DNA of 64,000 nucleotides, from contig VXBM01000015.1 in the NCBI GenBank assembly GCA_013400155.1, positions 1,739,763-1,803,762 of the forward strand, in the 5' to 3' direction. Positions 13,404 to 25,635 of the stretch are shown in pieces (position 1 is the first letter of the stretch; each line of letters starts with the position of its first letter). This DNA comes from Helopsaltes ochotensis (taxonomy: Eukaryota > Chordata > Aves > Passeriformes > Locustellidae). The position numbers were made by a program, and so were the translations under genes. The notes under the pieces are model-generated. The model saw only the letters and a list, made by a program, of their open reading frames with translations. It ran no database searches and was not told the DNA's origin.

Positions 13404-13700
13404 TTGGCTGGGATAGAGTTAATTTTCCTACGTCTGTAGGCATGAATGTTGAATGTGGCATTTATTTTCTACAATGTAAAAATACATGTTTTCCATAATA
13501 TCTGGTTTTCAAACTAATGTGTTGTTAGAACAACACATTATTGTCATTTTGGTCCCATGATATTGGTGGTGACTGAAATACTTCTTGTTTGGCCAGCCTG
13601 TTTCTAATTTTTCAGGTAGATGCCCAGGCCAAATTTGGAGAGGAGGGATGGGGGGGAAGGTGGGTGGAGTTGGTTTAGGGATGGTTTTACATTGTTGTTT
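13404..13700 (+). mobile_element. Possible degenerate avian LTR fragment
   Basis: The segment tttggctgggatagagttaa and the following ttttcct match the opening motif I associate with a common avian endogenous-retrovirus LTR family. About 230 bp later a G-rich segment (gaggagggatgggggggaag) has the same flavour as the LTR interior. The middle does not match anything I can recall. Only about 25 bp is a real match, so the extent is a guess. No viral coding sequence is present. Confidence 0.35.
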
Positions 13701-14114
13701 GGTTTTGAATTAGATTTGGGAGTCTTGTCCCTTCTCCTATTCTGCTATTTTTCCCTGTGCAGACTGGTGTTTTATTCATGTAGGAAGTAAGGAGGTGACG
13801 TATGAAAACACTGCCTTGGCACAGGGTCTTTCCCAACTGCCAGCATCATTTTTACTGCCTGCACTGTCTAATGTTTCCCTAATAAATATTGTCCTGCTCT
13901 TTCATGCTAATCATATAGTGGGCAGTGTGCACCACTCTCTCTTCAACTGGCTTAGTCTCTTCAGTGTTTGACTGGTACAGTATTTTTCCACATTAAACCT
14001 AGTTTAATTCAGGGCAAGATGCCACAACTAAAGATGAAACATTTACACAATTGCTGTGAAGAACATTCCAGAGATACATAAATTCAAAGTTGTTATTCTC
14101 CATTATCTCCTTCC

Positions 14115-14258
14115 CAGATTTCGTAGAATTGTTTAGGTTGGAAAAGACCTTTAAGATCATTGAGTCCAACCTTTAACTCAGCACTGCCAAAGGCACCACT
14201 AAACCAAGTCCCCAGGTGCCACATCTGCATGACTCTTAAATACTTTGAGAGATGGAGA
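14115..14258 (-). mobile_element. CR1 LINE, truncated 3' fragment
   Basis: On the plus strand the segment reads gtagaattgtttaggttgga, then aagacctttaagatcattga and gtccaacc, followed by the gcactgccaaaggcaccacta and ccaggtgccacatctgcatg blocks. This is the reverse complement of the avian CR1 3' end, so the element points to lower coordinates. Only about 145 bp remain, without any reverse transcriptase. The terminal octamer repeat is reduced to one degenerate copy. It supports avian origin. Confidence 0.88.
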
Positions 14259-14980
14259 CCAGTGTCAGAAAGAAGCAGCAGCTTTCTCAAGTTCACTTTA
14301 GAAAGGAGAAGCAGAGAGGATCCAGTACTTGCATACACATATATCTATAGCAATGCAAACTTCACATCAATCTGGCGCTCAACAGTTTAGCAACAGGAAA
14401 ACTGGAGCTAGACAGCTATGAATTCCTTGTTGGGAGTGAAGGCATTTCTAGTCTAACCTCCCAGAAAGTCCTGGTATTACCTCCCATATCCTGATTAAGT
14501 AATCACAGCAATCCTCTTTGCTTATGCTCTGAACACAGAAAAAATATCTTTCCTGATATCTTTCCTGCCCAGGACTAAGGGTTAAAGAGCAAGACAAAAG
14601 AGCCCTGGTTAAATTTTGTCCAACTTGGCATGCATTATTCCATATAGTTTTCCAGAGCTACACATTGCACTAAACTGGAACAAAAGAGGAAATCAGAGAT
14701 TTAAAAATTTATTACATTGCCCAGTAAGTGATGTCTTTTCAGTCATCAGCTTTATTTCCTCTCAGAAAAAGCATGAGATTCTTCTTCATTCCTGAGGTTT
14801 CCTTTCTCTGTAGTTCAAGTGTGATGGTCAAGCCACAGGGAAATGACAGAGCACATTATCCACAAAAAATAATTTTAAAGCCCAACAGCATGCCCAAACC
14901 AATGATTATTTTAATTTACATGTTCCACATGCTATTTCTGATTTTGACTCCAAATTAATCCCCAATAATTTTGCAAATTT

Positions 14981-15059
14981 CTTTCTTTCTGTCTGTCTAT
15001 CTATCTCTCTGTCTCTCTATCTCTCTAGATCTCTAGCTATCTAGCTATCTATCTGTCTC
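14981..15059. repeat. TCTA/TCTG/TCTC microsatellite
   Basis: An imperfect pyrimidine-rich tetranucleotide array: ctttctttctgtctgtctat, then ctatctctctgtctctctat, with ctagctatctagctatctat at the end. Confidence 0.88.
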
Positions 15060-18000
15060 AAATGTAGTACTTGTAAGAGAATGGTAGCTAAAAACCTGGA
15101 TTAGAACTGGACCAAAACTTTCAGTCTAATGCTGAAATCTGTGTTTTAAGGTTTTGATACCTGCACTTTGACCAACTGTCCACTCCAGTAGTTTTGTAAT
15201 TTTACAGCTTTGAATGAGAGCAGATATCTGCAGATTCCATTGCCAAATCAAAGCCAAATATATCAACTGTCATCACAATGTCTTTATTCACAGAAAGGGG
15301 GGCACATTTGTTCACATAGATATTCTATGCACTACATGCAAACTCTCTTTCTATAGGAATTACATTGTTGCAAAGCAGAGCCAGGAAAGCTCTGCGCTAA
15401 GGCTACATCCCTGTGGAAATACTGCATGAAAAGGCTTTTTATTTTTAAAGATAAATTAAATTTTTTTGTATAATTGAGTCACACTTTTCATGTAGCACTC
15501 AGCCTAGGGACGTCTGCAGGAGAAAAGAACAATATCTTACTAAATCCCTTTTAGGATCATTAAATTTAGATCACAAAACTCTCGCAGGCAGGCAATTCCA
15601 AACATGTCACAGAAACAAAAGGAACAACAACAAAAAATGACAAGCTTCTCTTACATTATTTTCCCTCTTTGCAATGATGTTTAAGGTAGCAAAGTGTTAA
15701 TGAATTCAGTACAATGTATCATGCATTGTGTTAGAACTTTTATATTGTTGAAAAATTGTCATATTTGGCTAGGCAGCTGCATGGAGAAAAAAGCTCTGAC
15801 AATATCTAATTGAGTCTATTTTTACAGTCTTTCAGATAACATTGTTAGAATTATGTACTGTACATATTTCTTATTTTTAGTTTCATACTCCCTCCCCCCA
15901 CTCTTGCAGCCCTTCTTTGCAACAGTATTTTATTGCTGTGATATAAATCCAGGTCATTTTCACAAAAGAGTTTGTCCTATTCTGTAATATTGAAATGGGG
16001 CTACATGCTGTTATGTAAATCACTATTAATAACCTAGTATTCAGGACATGTGCCTCCCAAAAGCTGGTCCTTCTTCGGAACACTGACTGGGACACAAAGG
16101 CTTCGAGCTCCATCTCCTACGTTATCATGTGCTTCCTGTGCATTTCTGAGCTCAACATCTCATATCTCACTTGATCTTTTCAGTAAAATGGGAATAGCAG
16201 AATATTTCCTTTGGTTTGTTCTGCCTTTGGCAACAAAGTGTGCTTCAATGCAAAGCCTGCCTTTTCTGTGGAGAGATCGTGTTGAGTGCAACTGCCCCAA
16301 CTCGCACACAAAATTTCTGGTATTACCATGGGATACTTTTAGCACAACAACCTTTCATCTCTCAGCCCTACCCAATCAGTCTATTCACTTGTGATTTTTC
16401 ATGGGTTTCTCAAGCCCCCACAGCCTTGTAGGAGAATCAGGTAGGTATGTGAGTCACACAAGATAGAACAATTTGCTTCCAGGATGGAGAAAGCACGTCT
16501 TGAGCCCCATCCTTTGCAGTAGCCTGGTTAAGAATGTTGCAGGACTGTCAGAAAGTCTTTTCAAAAGGAATCAAATTGTCTGGGGCAGCACACAGCAAGC
16601 AGCACCACCACTGATGAAGTCCAGCACCAGAAAGTTACTCCTCTGCACAGCCAGCCAAGAGGACTCGATCTTCAGCCTTTGCAAATGGAAATACTGTAGC
16701 CCGCTTCCATGCAGGAGAACAGCACACCAAACTAGATAAAGCAAGCCAGCCAGGGGAAATAGCCTCAGGGGAAATAGCCTCAGGTCTCCACACAGAAATG
16801 CATTTGTTTGAAAATACTACTATTAAGTAGAAATCTCTTTAAAAAAATCCCACAAATTAAAAACGATATAAAACTTCACACCAATATCATCCCGTTCCCC
16901 ACAATTGGTGTTTAAATATTATTTTATACCCAAGGTCTCAAGAAACAGATTTCTGGGGACAAAACTCTTAATGAAAATTTCAACCAGCCATGAGCCAAGG
17001 AAGCCTTTTGCTATGCATACAGTAGGGACGCTATTAATAACTGGGCTTCACTTGGCTTCGGAGGAAAACATTTTACTGAGAAGAAAAAGAATTATTTCAG
17101 CCACAAGGTGCAGGAGAAGAAAATAAGTAAACGAGACTTTCAAGATGAGAAACCATGTCACCAAAAAAACCCCCCCGAAACCACAAAAAATATTTTTCAG
17201 CTTCTTTGGTCAGCTCCTATTAGCACCACCAAGATTTTTCCCCAAATCGTAGAGAAAAATATGTCCTCTTGAAATCTGAATGAAGTACATTCACGTGAGT
17301 AAAATGAAAAACAGAGCAAAAAGTCAAAATTCCAGAGACTGAAACTAGTACATTTGGTAGGAAAAACTAACCATTTCCTTTCTTTTACTTTTTTCTTCCC
17401 AACAATAGAAACATTGAGTTTAAGATGAAAAGCAAGATACCATTTTGCAGAAGACTGACAAAGTAAAATAGAAATTCTCTATACCTTTCCCTTGGCCCTT
17501 TCCCTCCAATTCTGTCTCCATAAGAACATATATTTATTATTTTTCTGCATGACACCTCAGATTCTCACGATAGGAACCTAATAAATACCGAGACATTGTT
17601 CTGAGTGATTTAAGCTTGTGCAAGATTTTAGGTGCCCACAGGGACACTGATTATTAGAGAAACAGGAGTGGACAAAAGGACTGAAAATAGAACTGGGAAA
17701 GTGTGGCATTCTCAGGGAAGAATAGCTGGGATCTAATGAGGAGCTGTACCTGTGAAACCTAATAGCCAGAACAGAATGAGCCATTCAGGGTGACTTACCC
17801 AAAATAGTTCTTAGAGCAGGTTTAACAGCAGAAGTGCTCCAAACCAATATAAAGTGCAGCTGCAGATACAAGTAACAAATGCATGAGCTAGTAGGACCTG
17901 CTCCTCTGTTACCGATGCCCAGAGGCTATGGTCAGACATCCAGGATATGAAAATGGATACACCATATAATCAAGACCATAATGCCCACAGCATTCACTTC

Positions 18001-21000
18001 CATTTAGCCTGCAGGCTTGAGGAAAGTACAGGGAAAAGTCTGGTCGATTATGGGAACTGGCATTACGTATGTATTGCCAAATAGAGCAAAATTCTCTAAT
18101 ACGATAACACCACTTTTCATTTTTCATGAGTTTCCTGATTTCAGTGCACAACATACTGGTTTGGACAGATGGATTTAGGAATCAATTGGCTTGTGAGCAA
18201 ACTTGTCCATTTTTTTTTTTAAAAATCAGTATAATTTTCATGTGTGGGTCTACACAAAGACTCAAAATGGAATGTCACCAACTTTGCAGGCTGTATACTG
18301 TATACAACTATAACGACCTTAATAAAGATTCTGCCCATATACTTTTGCCAGTTTCCACCAGAGGTGAGGACTGGGTGTCACATAAAAAGTTATTTTAAAA
18401 AAACCTAATTAAATCTGCTTGACTACTACCACCTACTGTCTAGAGTAACTGCATATAGTCACATAGTAACTGCATATGAAATAGCAGCTGCTAATGACAA
18501 AAACCCAGAAATACTTGGGAGTAAAGGAGGTTTCCACTTTCTGAAGGCAAGGTGAGCTGTAGCCTTATAATGATTGCTACGACATTTATTATTAATTGCA
18601 TATTTTTGGAAATAAATGAGTATTTTGAGGGGGTTTTTTTGTGTAACATTCAGCCTAACCCTTGCCTGTCTACTGTTCATACTCTAGTTTGCAGGTTAAC
18701 ATGGGAAAATAAGTATAATATGGTCATTTTCTGTTCAGTTCCAAGCCAGACACAGGATAACCAGATAACGCAGAAACCTCCTGCAGAAACACAGAATATG
18801 AGAGTGCTACCTGGACTATCAGCTCCTGGTCCCATAGGTGTACACTTCACATAAAGTCTTCCAGAAAGGGCTAAATCTCCATCTGGGAAATTGCACCTTT
18901 GGTCCATAGAGCTCATGGCAGGCAGTTCTAATCAGAGTTCACTGCTCTGATAATTAGCTTAGCTCCTGATTTTCAACCTGAATGTACTCATGACAAACTC
19001 ATCCCGTTTGTTCCCAAATGTTCAGTGTTCTTGAAGCTTCACTTCCTCTATCTAGTCTGCTTCCTCTGCTGTTAAATTTTTCTCCCTGTCTCTTCTTTCC
19101 TTCCTGTTTCCCTGCTATCCTTAAGAGTTTCTTGGGTAAATTACTGTTTGCAAGGACCTACTTGACAACAAATTATTCATTTCCATTTTTCACAATTATG
19201 CAAGTAATTTATTTAAGGATCCTGTTGAATGTGTGTACATATAACACATACAATTGTTACTAGTTACTGAATTATCAAACAGCTCAACACGACACAAGGC
19301 AAAATAGAAACTTTATTTTTGTGTCAGTAAGAGCACTTACACTCACTAAGGTGGGAAAAATATTTTTTTTGTCTCAGTTCTATTTATGGCAAAATCTGTT
19401 TTCAAGGTGGTTTCCTACCGCAGTGGAGTCAGAGACACAAAGACTCTTCTCTGAATTACCTCTACTTCTGGCAATTGTCAAAGAAATTACAGTGAAATAA
19501 TACACCATTCATTTGGCCCAGCAAGTGTCATGCAAACAGCTCTTACTGCAGTTGCAGTCCTGGGCTAATCTTCAGGTTTGTGAATAAGTTCCTGACATAA
19601 GTACCAGTCCCACACTATCCTTCATTTTGAGAAATACCTTTAATAAAATTAGCAGAGACTGACTGTACATTCTTCTCTCTCTAAATACTGAAAAATCATT
19701 ATAAGGAAACAAGCACATCCATAAAGTGGCAAAGGTTCAAAGAAGCATCTATAACAGGATGCAACCATGTCTCTATTGTGTTCCCTGCTTGTAACCCAGG
19801 AAACCAACTGGTACGACATGAAAGATATACCGGAAAGTAAACTCAACTTGAAAACATCAGAAGCGAAGTTGAACTTCATTAGCCAATGTACAAGCCATCT
19901 TGAAAACATGGAAAAATTAAGCCTTGTGCATGGTTTGAGGCTTTATGAAATTTACACCCTTAATATTTAAAATTATGCAATTGCTGCAAGGCCTCCCTCT
20001 ATCTCTTTTGGAAAGTCTAAAACAAAACTTTCATTAAAGGAGACTGCAAGCTTGCCTGTGGAGCCAAATAATTTCCTCATATCCCATTTAAGAAAGCTCT
20101 TATTTTAGAGGTCAGCTCTGATTACTACACATGACAATTTTTTAAAGGATATAACTCATACCAGCTAGACTAGTGGATGGGATGCAATAGAATAAATAGA
20201 TTATTCTGATAACTTGAGAGAAAGGAGTTAATCTGGCAGCTCCATCTGATTAGAAAAATACGTATTTTATACTTTGAGAAAGACTTCATTTCTCCTATTA
20301 CAGTTGTTTTTCCTTATCCTCTCATGCAATCTTGCACTTCTCTCTCTTTAAAGTGGTTCCCACAAAAGTGAGTCCTATTTCCAGGAGCATCTCATTCCCA
20401 CCGTGAAGGGAAGGACTTTCAGCCTGATAACCACCTTTCATCATACACACGGCACAAATAAACCCTCTGGATTTCACTCTGACCTTCTCCACATCGGGCC
20501 TCTGGATTTTCCCAGCACTCAGGTGTCCCATGCATTGTGAAGGTATCAGCAAGACTTTTGCTCCTACAGGCCAGGTCTTCCTTGCCAGGATGGAGAGCAA
20601 GTATGTCACTGTTGGTTTGACTCACCACAGCTTCCCCAGATACGGAGTCAGAAATACACTCCAGTGTATTTTCCACCAGAGGGCTCACAGCTCACATAAG
20701 GGGTTTTCAAATCACCCTGCTCAGTAGGAGTTTTGGAGTGTATTTATTAAAACCAGGATTTTTTTTCCGTGGAGGTCAGCCCAAGAAGAAGGGAAAACCA
20801 ACACCTTTCCATAGAACCCCGAATTCCACTCCACTGAAGTGAGAAAAGATTTCAGTCTCAGCCTATCTTGTTTGAGGCCCCTAGAGATCATTGATCAAAT
20901 GCAGCCTACAACTGTTTTACCATTCTCTCTTCTCATATCCCTTCTTCTCACCAGGAGATGCTCTGTGTACTGGAGCTTACACAGGATAAAACCCATCTAT

Positions 21001-22524
21001 GCTCTTTCTCTTGCATCTGCATCCAGATGGGGTGGCTTTTGTCCCTTTGTGCTTCTCGAAAAAAAAGCAAAGAATCTTCCCCATTTATTGATTTCCAGCA
21101 CCCTAAAGGTTTTGAAACAATGCCTTTGCCTTTCAAGCCAGAAGGGTTGGAAACCATGGCATAGGAAACTGGCAACAAAGAAAATGTTTTTTGAAAGCAT
21201 TCACTCAGCAATTCAGAATCAATCTGCAGAGTGTGTTCCACTTGTGCTTGCTTTTCCCAGCCATTAGAGCAAGAAAGCTTTTTTTGCACTCATGCCCTGC
21301 CAAAGGGCTGGGAGGCTGCAGATTGTGGCCTCGTGGACTGTGCACACCCCAGCTCGTAGGGCAGCCTGGCAGAGTTGGTGCCATGGCAAAGAGAAAAGAA
21401 AGGAGCCAAGGTCCGGGCAAGAAACCCACCCTCGTTAAAGGGGAAAAGCATCTAAAAGATCACATGTTAAGGAATTTCTGTAAATCAGCACCATAATCTC
21501 TCATGTAAGGAAAAAAGAAGAAAAGGCAGATGAATCTTTCCTTACATCACTTATTGGTTTATACCTAGTCATTCAAACAAAAAATGACAGCATGGAAACT
21601 TACATCTGCCCCAAGGCAACTAAGGGAATAACCATCTGTTTAACCTCTAATCAAGGCCAGCTCAAATTGCTCTACCATGTCTACAGACATGCAACGAACC
21701 ACAGAAAATAAGTTATTTATCTCAATGATCTCCTGTAAACTTCACATTTTTTAATGTAATCTGAAAAGACTGCCAAAATATTGTTTATTTATTTCCTAAC
21801 ACAGAGGCTGCTTCAATGGAGCTTCCACGAAAGAAGGAAAAACCAAGCCAGCAACCCTTTCCCTGGTGACAGAGCAGACAACTTCCTCACTTCTGGAATG
21901 CAAGACCCCAAACTTCCTTGACATATCTCCTGCACATTGAGACAAAACAGTACAGGAAGGAATAGCTGTTTGACCTCTCTCTTTACTGACAATAAGCACA
22001 ACAAACATATGGGATGTATCTCTGTGGTGAGAAGAGCAGACAAATTCTTAATTTATTTAATGTTATCAGATGCAGGAAGCATTTTGTGACTTAAAGGTCC
22101 CCTAAAAACTCAGGCTTTTGCTTAGAGATTATTTTATCACCATGGAAAGAAATGCATTCAGAGATCTGTTGCCCTGAGACTTAGGAGAAGTGTCAGGTTA
22201 CAACAATCTTCAGGAAATTAGAATCAAAAAGAACTCGAAAGTACAGCTTCTCAGAATCCATTTCACTACTTGAATATTTTTAGAGAAGAAGAAAAAAAGT
22301 TTACAAATTTTAATTTTTAAAAAATAGATGTTTCTCGAAATAATAGTCCAAAACTCCATGGAATATTTGACAACACACTCTCTCATCTTTGCTCTGCAGT
22401 CTTTATACCATGCCCATGGCACATCAGAGACCTTCATCCTTCACAGCTGCCACTCTTTCAGTAACTACTACTGAAAATATAAAAATATTGTAATAAAATA
22501 AACTCTAAGAATAAGCATAAAATA
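15060..22524. other. Intergenic DNA, no gene recognised
   Basis: About 7.5 kb of unique sequence. The longest frames (142 and 113 codons at 20839-21289, overlapping on both strands; 114 codons at 16050-16394) have no domain, no family resemblance and no splice-bounded structure. Short tandem copies are at 16751-16784, and agtaactgcatat is duplicated near 18444 and 18465. Confidence 0.5.
16751..16784. repeat. Perfect 15-bp tandem duplication
   Basis: The unit caggggaaatagcct occurs twice in a row, identical, plus four bases of a third copy. Confidence 0.9.
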
Positions 22525-22807
22525 TAATATATGAATATAGTAATAAACAAAAATCGAACAATACAATCACTGGAAAGACCCACTAAAGGGTTGGACATAT
22601 GAAATTCCATTGGAGCAACCAGTTTGTGGGCACCTGATCATCAAGGTAGAATCCATAACCCTAAATTATACCAATGGGTAATGACTAAGGAAAGTCAATT
22701 TTCTCAAAAAGCCATGGAAGGGTGTTTGCTCACATTCTGCAGCTGTTCCAGTGTAAGGCCCCAGGAGATGGGTAGAGTTTTCCATCCATAGGGATCCCCA
22801 TTGCAGA
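22525..22807 (+). repeat. Unclassified interspersed repeat, copy A (inverted partner at 27585-27886)
   Basis: This copy matches the reverse complement of 27585-27886 almost end to end. Shared blocks include taatatatgaatatagtaat, gcaaccagtttgtgggcacc, gtagaatccataaccctaaa and attctgcagctgttccagtg. Copy A carries about 12 extra bp (gacccactaaa) near 22577 and lacks about 35 bp present in copy B near 22710. I do not recognise the family. Termini are abrupt, as in a dispersed element rather than a segmental duplication. Confidence 0.85.
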
Positions 22808-24679
22808 TAGGCTCATTACCCATCCTCAGGCAATATGGGAAATCCTTTCCTGATCCCAATCAGGTATCATGACAATCTATATATATATACATGTCATATA
22901 GAGTGTGACATCTATGTATTCTGCTCCATAGTTTGCCACAGAGAGTCAAGTCAAGTCTCTTGTAGTGTTTCTGAATATGCTGCATAGATTTTTGGCATCC
23001 CATTCACATTACTTGGTATTTTTTTTTAAGTTTTTCCCCCTGTTGGCCTAAGAAACATTAATACAACAAATTAGGAACAAAAAGTAATTTCAAACAGGTA
23101 ATTTTCTACATTTCCATTTACTCACAAAGCTTCCTATTTTTACAGGAAAAAAGAGTCATCACTAAAATTCCATGGAGCAACCACAGTTGTTAACAACTGT
23201 AATGGAATTTCAGAATATGTGCTGTTTCTCATGAGAGTTGGTCTTAGGCCTAGACTTTGTTATCAGCTCTAAGAAAACAAACCAGAAACCAGTTTAACAA
23301 GCCTGAGTACATGCTTTCTTCCTGACAAGTTGTGACTGTATAGAAATATCTTTTTTAATGCTTTGGTGCTACCACCGTAATTAAACATCACAGATGTTCA
23401 CTCAGGTCTACAGCAACACAAGTGTAATTTTCACCATGTCATAAATACAATATTGTATACTTCCTACTCATCTTCTGGCCACAGCATGACCACAAATGTA
23501 AAAGAAGAGAGGGAAAAGAAAAAAAAAAAAAAAGAAAAGAAAAAATAATCCCATTGTGGGAACTGTCTTCTTGGGAAAAGGCTGGAATTTCAAGTCTTGG
23601 CACTATTTATGCATGCTGTGATTTCTTATGCACAGTCTCTATAGCATGAAAAAGCCTACATCAAATATGACCACCTTCTGAAGATTCTGTGTGGGTTTCG
23701 AAAAATCACTTTGCACATTCCAGTGCTAGTAGGTACCCACACTGAGTTATGAATAACTCCCAACATGTCTCAAAGCCAGCAAGCCTCTGGCACTACTTCA
23801 GGATATTCCTGGCAAGAGAGTTTTTCTACAACCATCATATTAGACTCAGGTAGCATTTTGGAAAAGAATATTCTACCTATTGAACAATTTTTAAATTTTT
23901 TTTTTTTTTAAGAAGGGGTCACCCAGAGCACTTCTCTTTGTATATAGAGATATATACTAGAGATATATACTAAATATGGATTTTTAGTCCTGGTTTCCCC
24001 AGAAAACAAGGCTGCTGCAATCACATTTGTTTATCTGTTTTTCACCAAAGCTTCCCGCATCAGCACATTTGCAAGCAGAGCTAGTATCAAAGACATTTTG
24101 AGTGAAAACAGGCTGTCAATAGAAGGAGAATTCCAGACTGGGCTTGTGCACTTACTCGTCCCTAGAAAAGTTTATATTCAGGAGACCAAAATAATTTTGT
24201 CCTGTTGAATAAAACTGGATGATAACCCTAGGGTAAAAACAGGAGATCCTTCCAAACCATGGGAAAATGTCAGATTTCACTATCAAGCACTGTATGCAGT
24301 TCCACTGCAAACCAGTTCACCATTCTTGTACTCCTGAAATTATTTGGTTTTAGCTTTCATGTTGTTCTTTGCATCAGCCTAGCTCAGCAATATTAGAGCT
24401 CACAAACAGCCTGTTCTTATTGTACTTGTGCGTGTCAGTGCACTTTCAAAGCCACTTCATTGGTTTCTTCTTTTCCCATTTGGAAAGAGAACTTGTACCA
24501 GACCCACCAAGAAGCAATCTGTGCAGAAAGGTCCTGTGCATCAACTTCATTTATTACATAGGCCTCTAGGAGACAGCCACATCTTCTAGTTCCTTTATGC
24601 ATGCACATTTTCTGAAGATTTATTTTTATAAAACATATTTCAGTGACACTACAAGTGACAATGCTCTCAGGCATAGGGT
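22808..24679. other. Intergenic DNA with small AT and A-rich repeats
   Basis: It contains a TA-rich run at 22877-22900, the A/G-rich tract 23500-23548, T14 at 23896-23909 and a perfect 13-bp tandem copy (agagatatatact) at 23946-23971. No gene was recognised. Confidence 0.55.
23500..23548. repeat. Poly-A/GA low-complexity tract
   Basis: A purine-only tract of about 49 bp: aaagaagagagggaaaagaa followed by an A-run with occasional G. Confidence 0.88.
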
Positions 24680-24771
24680 GTGATTTTTGCGGAGTCATGT
24701 GCAGGGCCACAAGTTGGGCTCAAACATCCTGATGGGTGCCTTCCAGCCCAGCATATTCCATAATTCTATGA
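24680..24771 (+). mobile_element. CR1 LINE, truncated 3' terminus
   Basis: The segment reads cagggccacaagttgggctc, then catcctgatgggtgccttcc, agcccagcatattccataat and tctatga. This is the characteristic end of an avian CR1, including the terminal ATTCTATGA-type octamers, in plus orientation. Only about 90 bp are recognisable and there is no ORF. The start is approximate because the 5' side fades into diverged sequence. Confidence 0.88.
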
Positions 24772-25472
24772 CCCTTCTTCTTTCTCAGTCAATGTGGTAA
24801 AATCAGTACGACTTAACTTCCAAAAAGCAAGGCCCAACACCAGTTTTTTTGCAACATGGAGGAGAAAGAATCTTGAGCTTTAATTCACTCTTAAATCCAG
24901 TTTAGAGCTCTGAAAATACATCTATATTTGCACTGTGTTCTCAATTTGCAGATATGTGATAAAAACTCAGTTTTCTTCATGCTTTCAGCTGATGGTAGGC
25001 AGATTTTACGTGGTTTTCTTCATCTGATTTGTACTTTAAATATATATATATCCAGGAATGAATGAGAGCATTAGCCTCCACACATTCTGTACTTTATGCT
25101 ATTTACTACTGGATAGCCCTGGAATATTTGCAGCTGGCTGTACTGTGTTTTGTACAATGTAGCTCTTTATCATGTTTTTTATCAAAGAACTGTGGTTTAG
25201 CACAGAATGAGGCAGAGCTGCATTGAAGTTGTAGTGTGGTTCAGGTTACCAGATTGCATTTTTGATGATTTGGTATTAAAGTGCTCAGCACACACACACA
25301 AAAAAAATCAACATCTAAGAAATGCAAGTGAGAAAAGCTCTGAAGAGAGACTGAATAAACTATACCATTATGGAGATTTTGCCTTACTTTCTGTATTAAA
25401 ACAAATAGCTTTGAAGCGAATACAAGCGAATCTCCCTATTATTTTCTTTCTGAGGCAAATCTTACACTAAAC
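24772..25472. other. Intergenic DNA, nothing recognised
   Basis: It includes a short (TA)6 at 25040-25051 and the chance frame 25207-25470. No domain or repeat family was recognised. Confidence 0.5.
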
Positions 25473-25635
25473 TTTTGCTAGCAAAAAGTCAGGGGTGTGA
25501 GGACATGAGATTTGCAACCAGCACAGCTGTGCTGGCAAAAGGCCCTAACATAGATGTGGTTTTACCGGCAAAATTGAACTTTTGCCAGCATAGCTAATTT
25601 CTCTCTTGGGAGTTAGTTTTGCCAGTACAGCTGCG
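25473..25635. mobile_element. Possible old non-autonomous DNA transposon (palindrome cluster)
   Basis: Within about 160 bp there are a perfect 14-bp palindrome ttttgctagcaaaa at 25473-25486 and a perfect 18-bp palindrome ccagcacagctgtgctgg at 25518-25535. The related motif ttttgccagcatagct lies near 25576, and ttttgccagtacagct near 25617. Repeated, mutually inverted TTTTGCCAGC-like units fit the terminal and subterminal repeats of an old MITE-like element. The family was not identified and no transposase frame is present. Confidence 0.4.

Noticed and set aside
20839..21289. Overlapping 142- and 113-codon frames on opposite strands
   Set aside because: No recognisable domain, no splice context, and strong overlap between strands point to chance in moderately GC-rich DNA.
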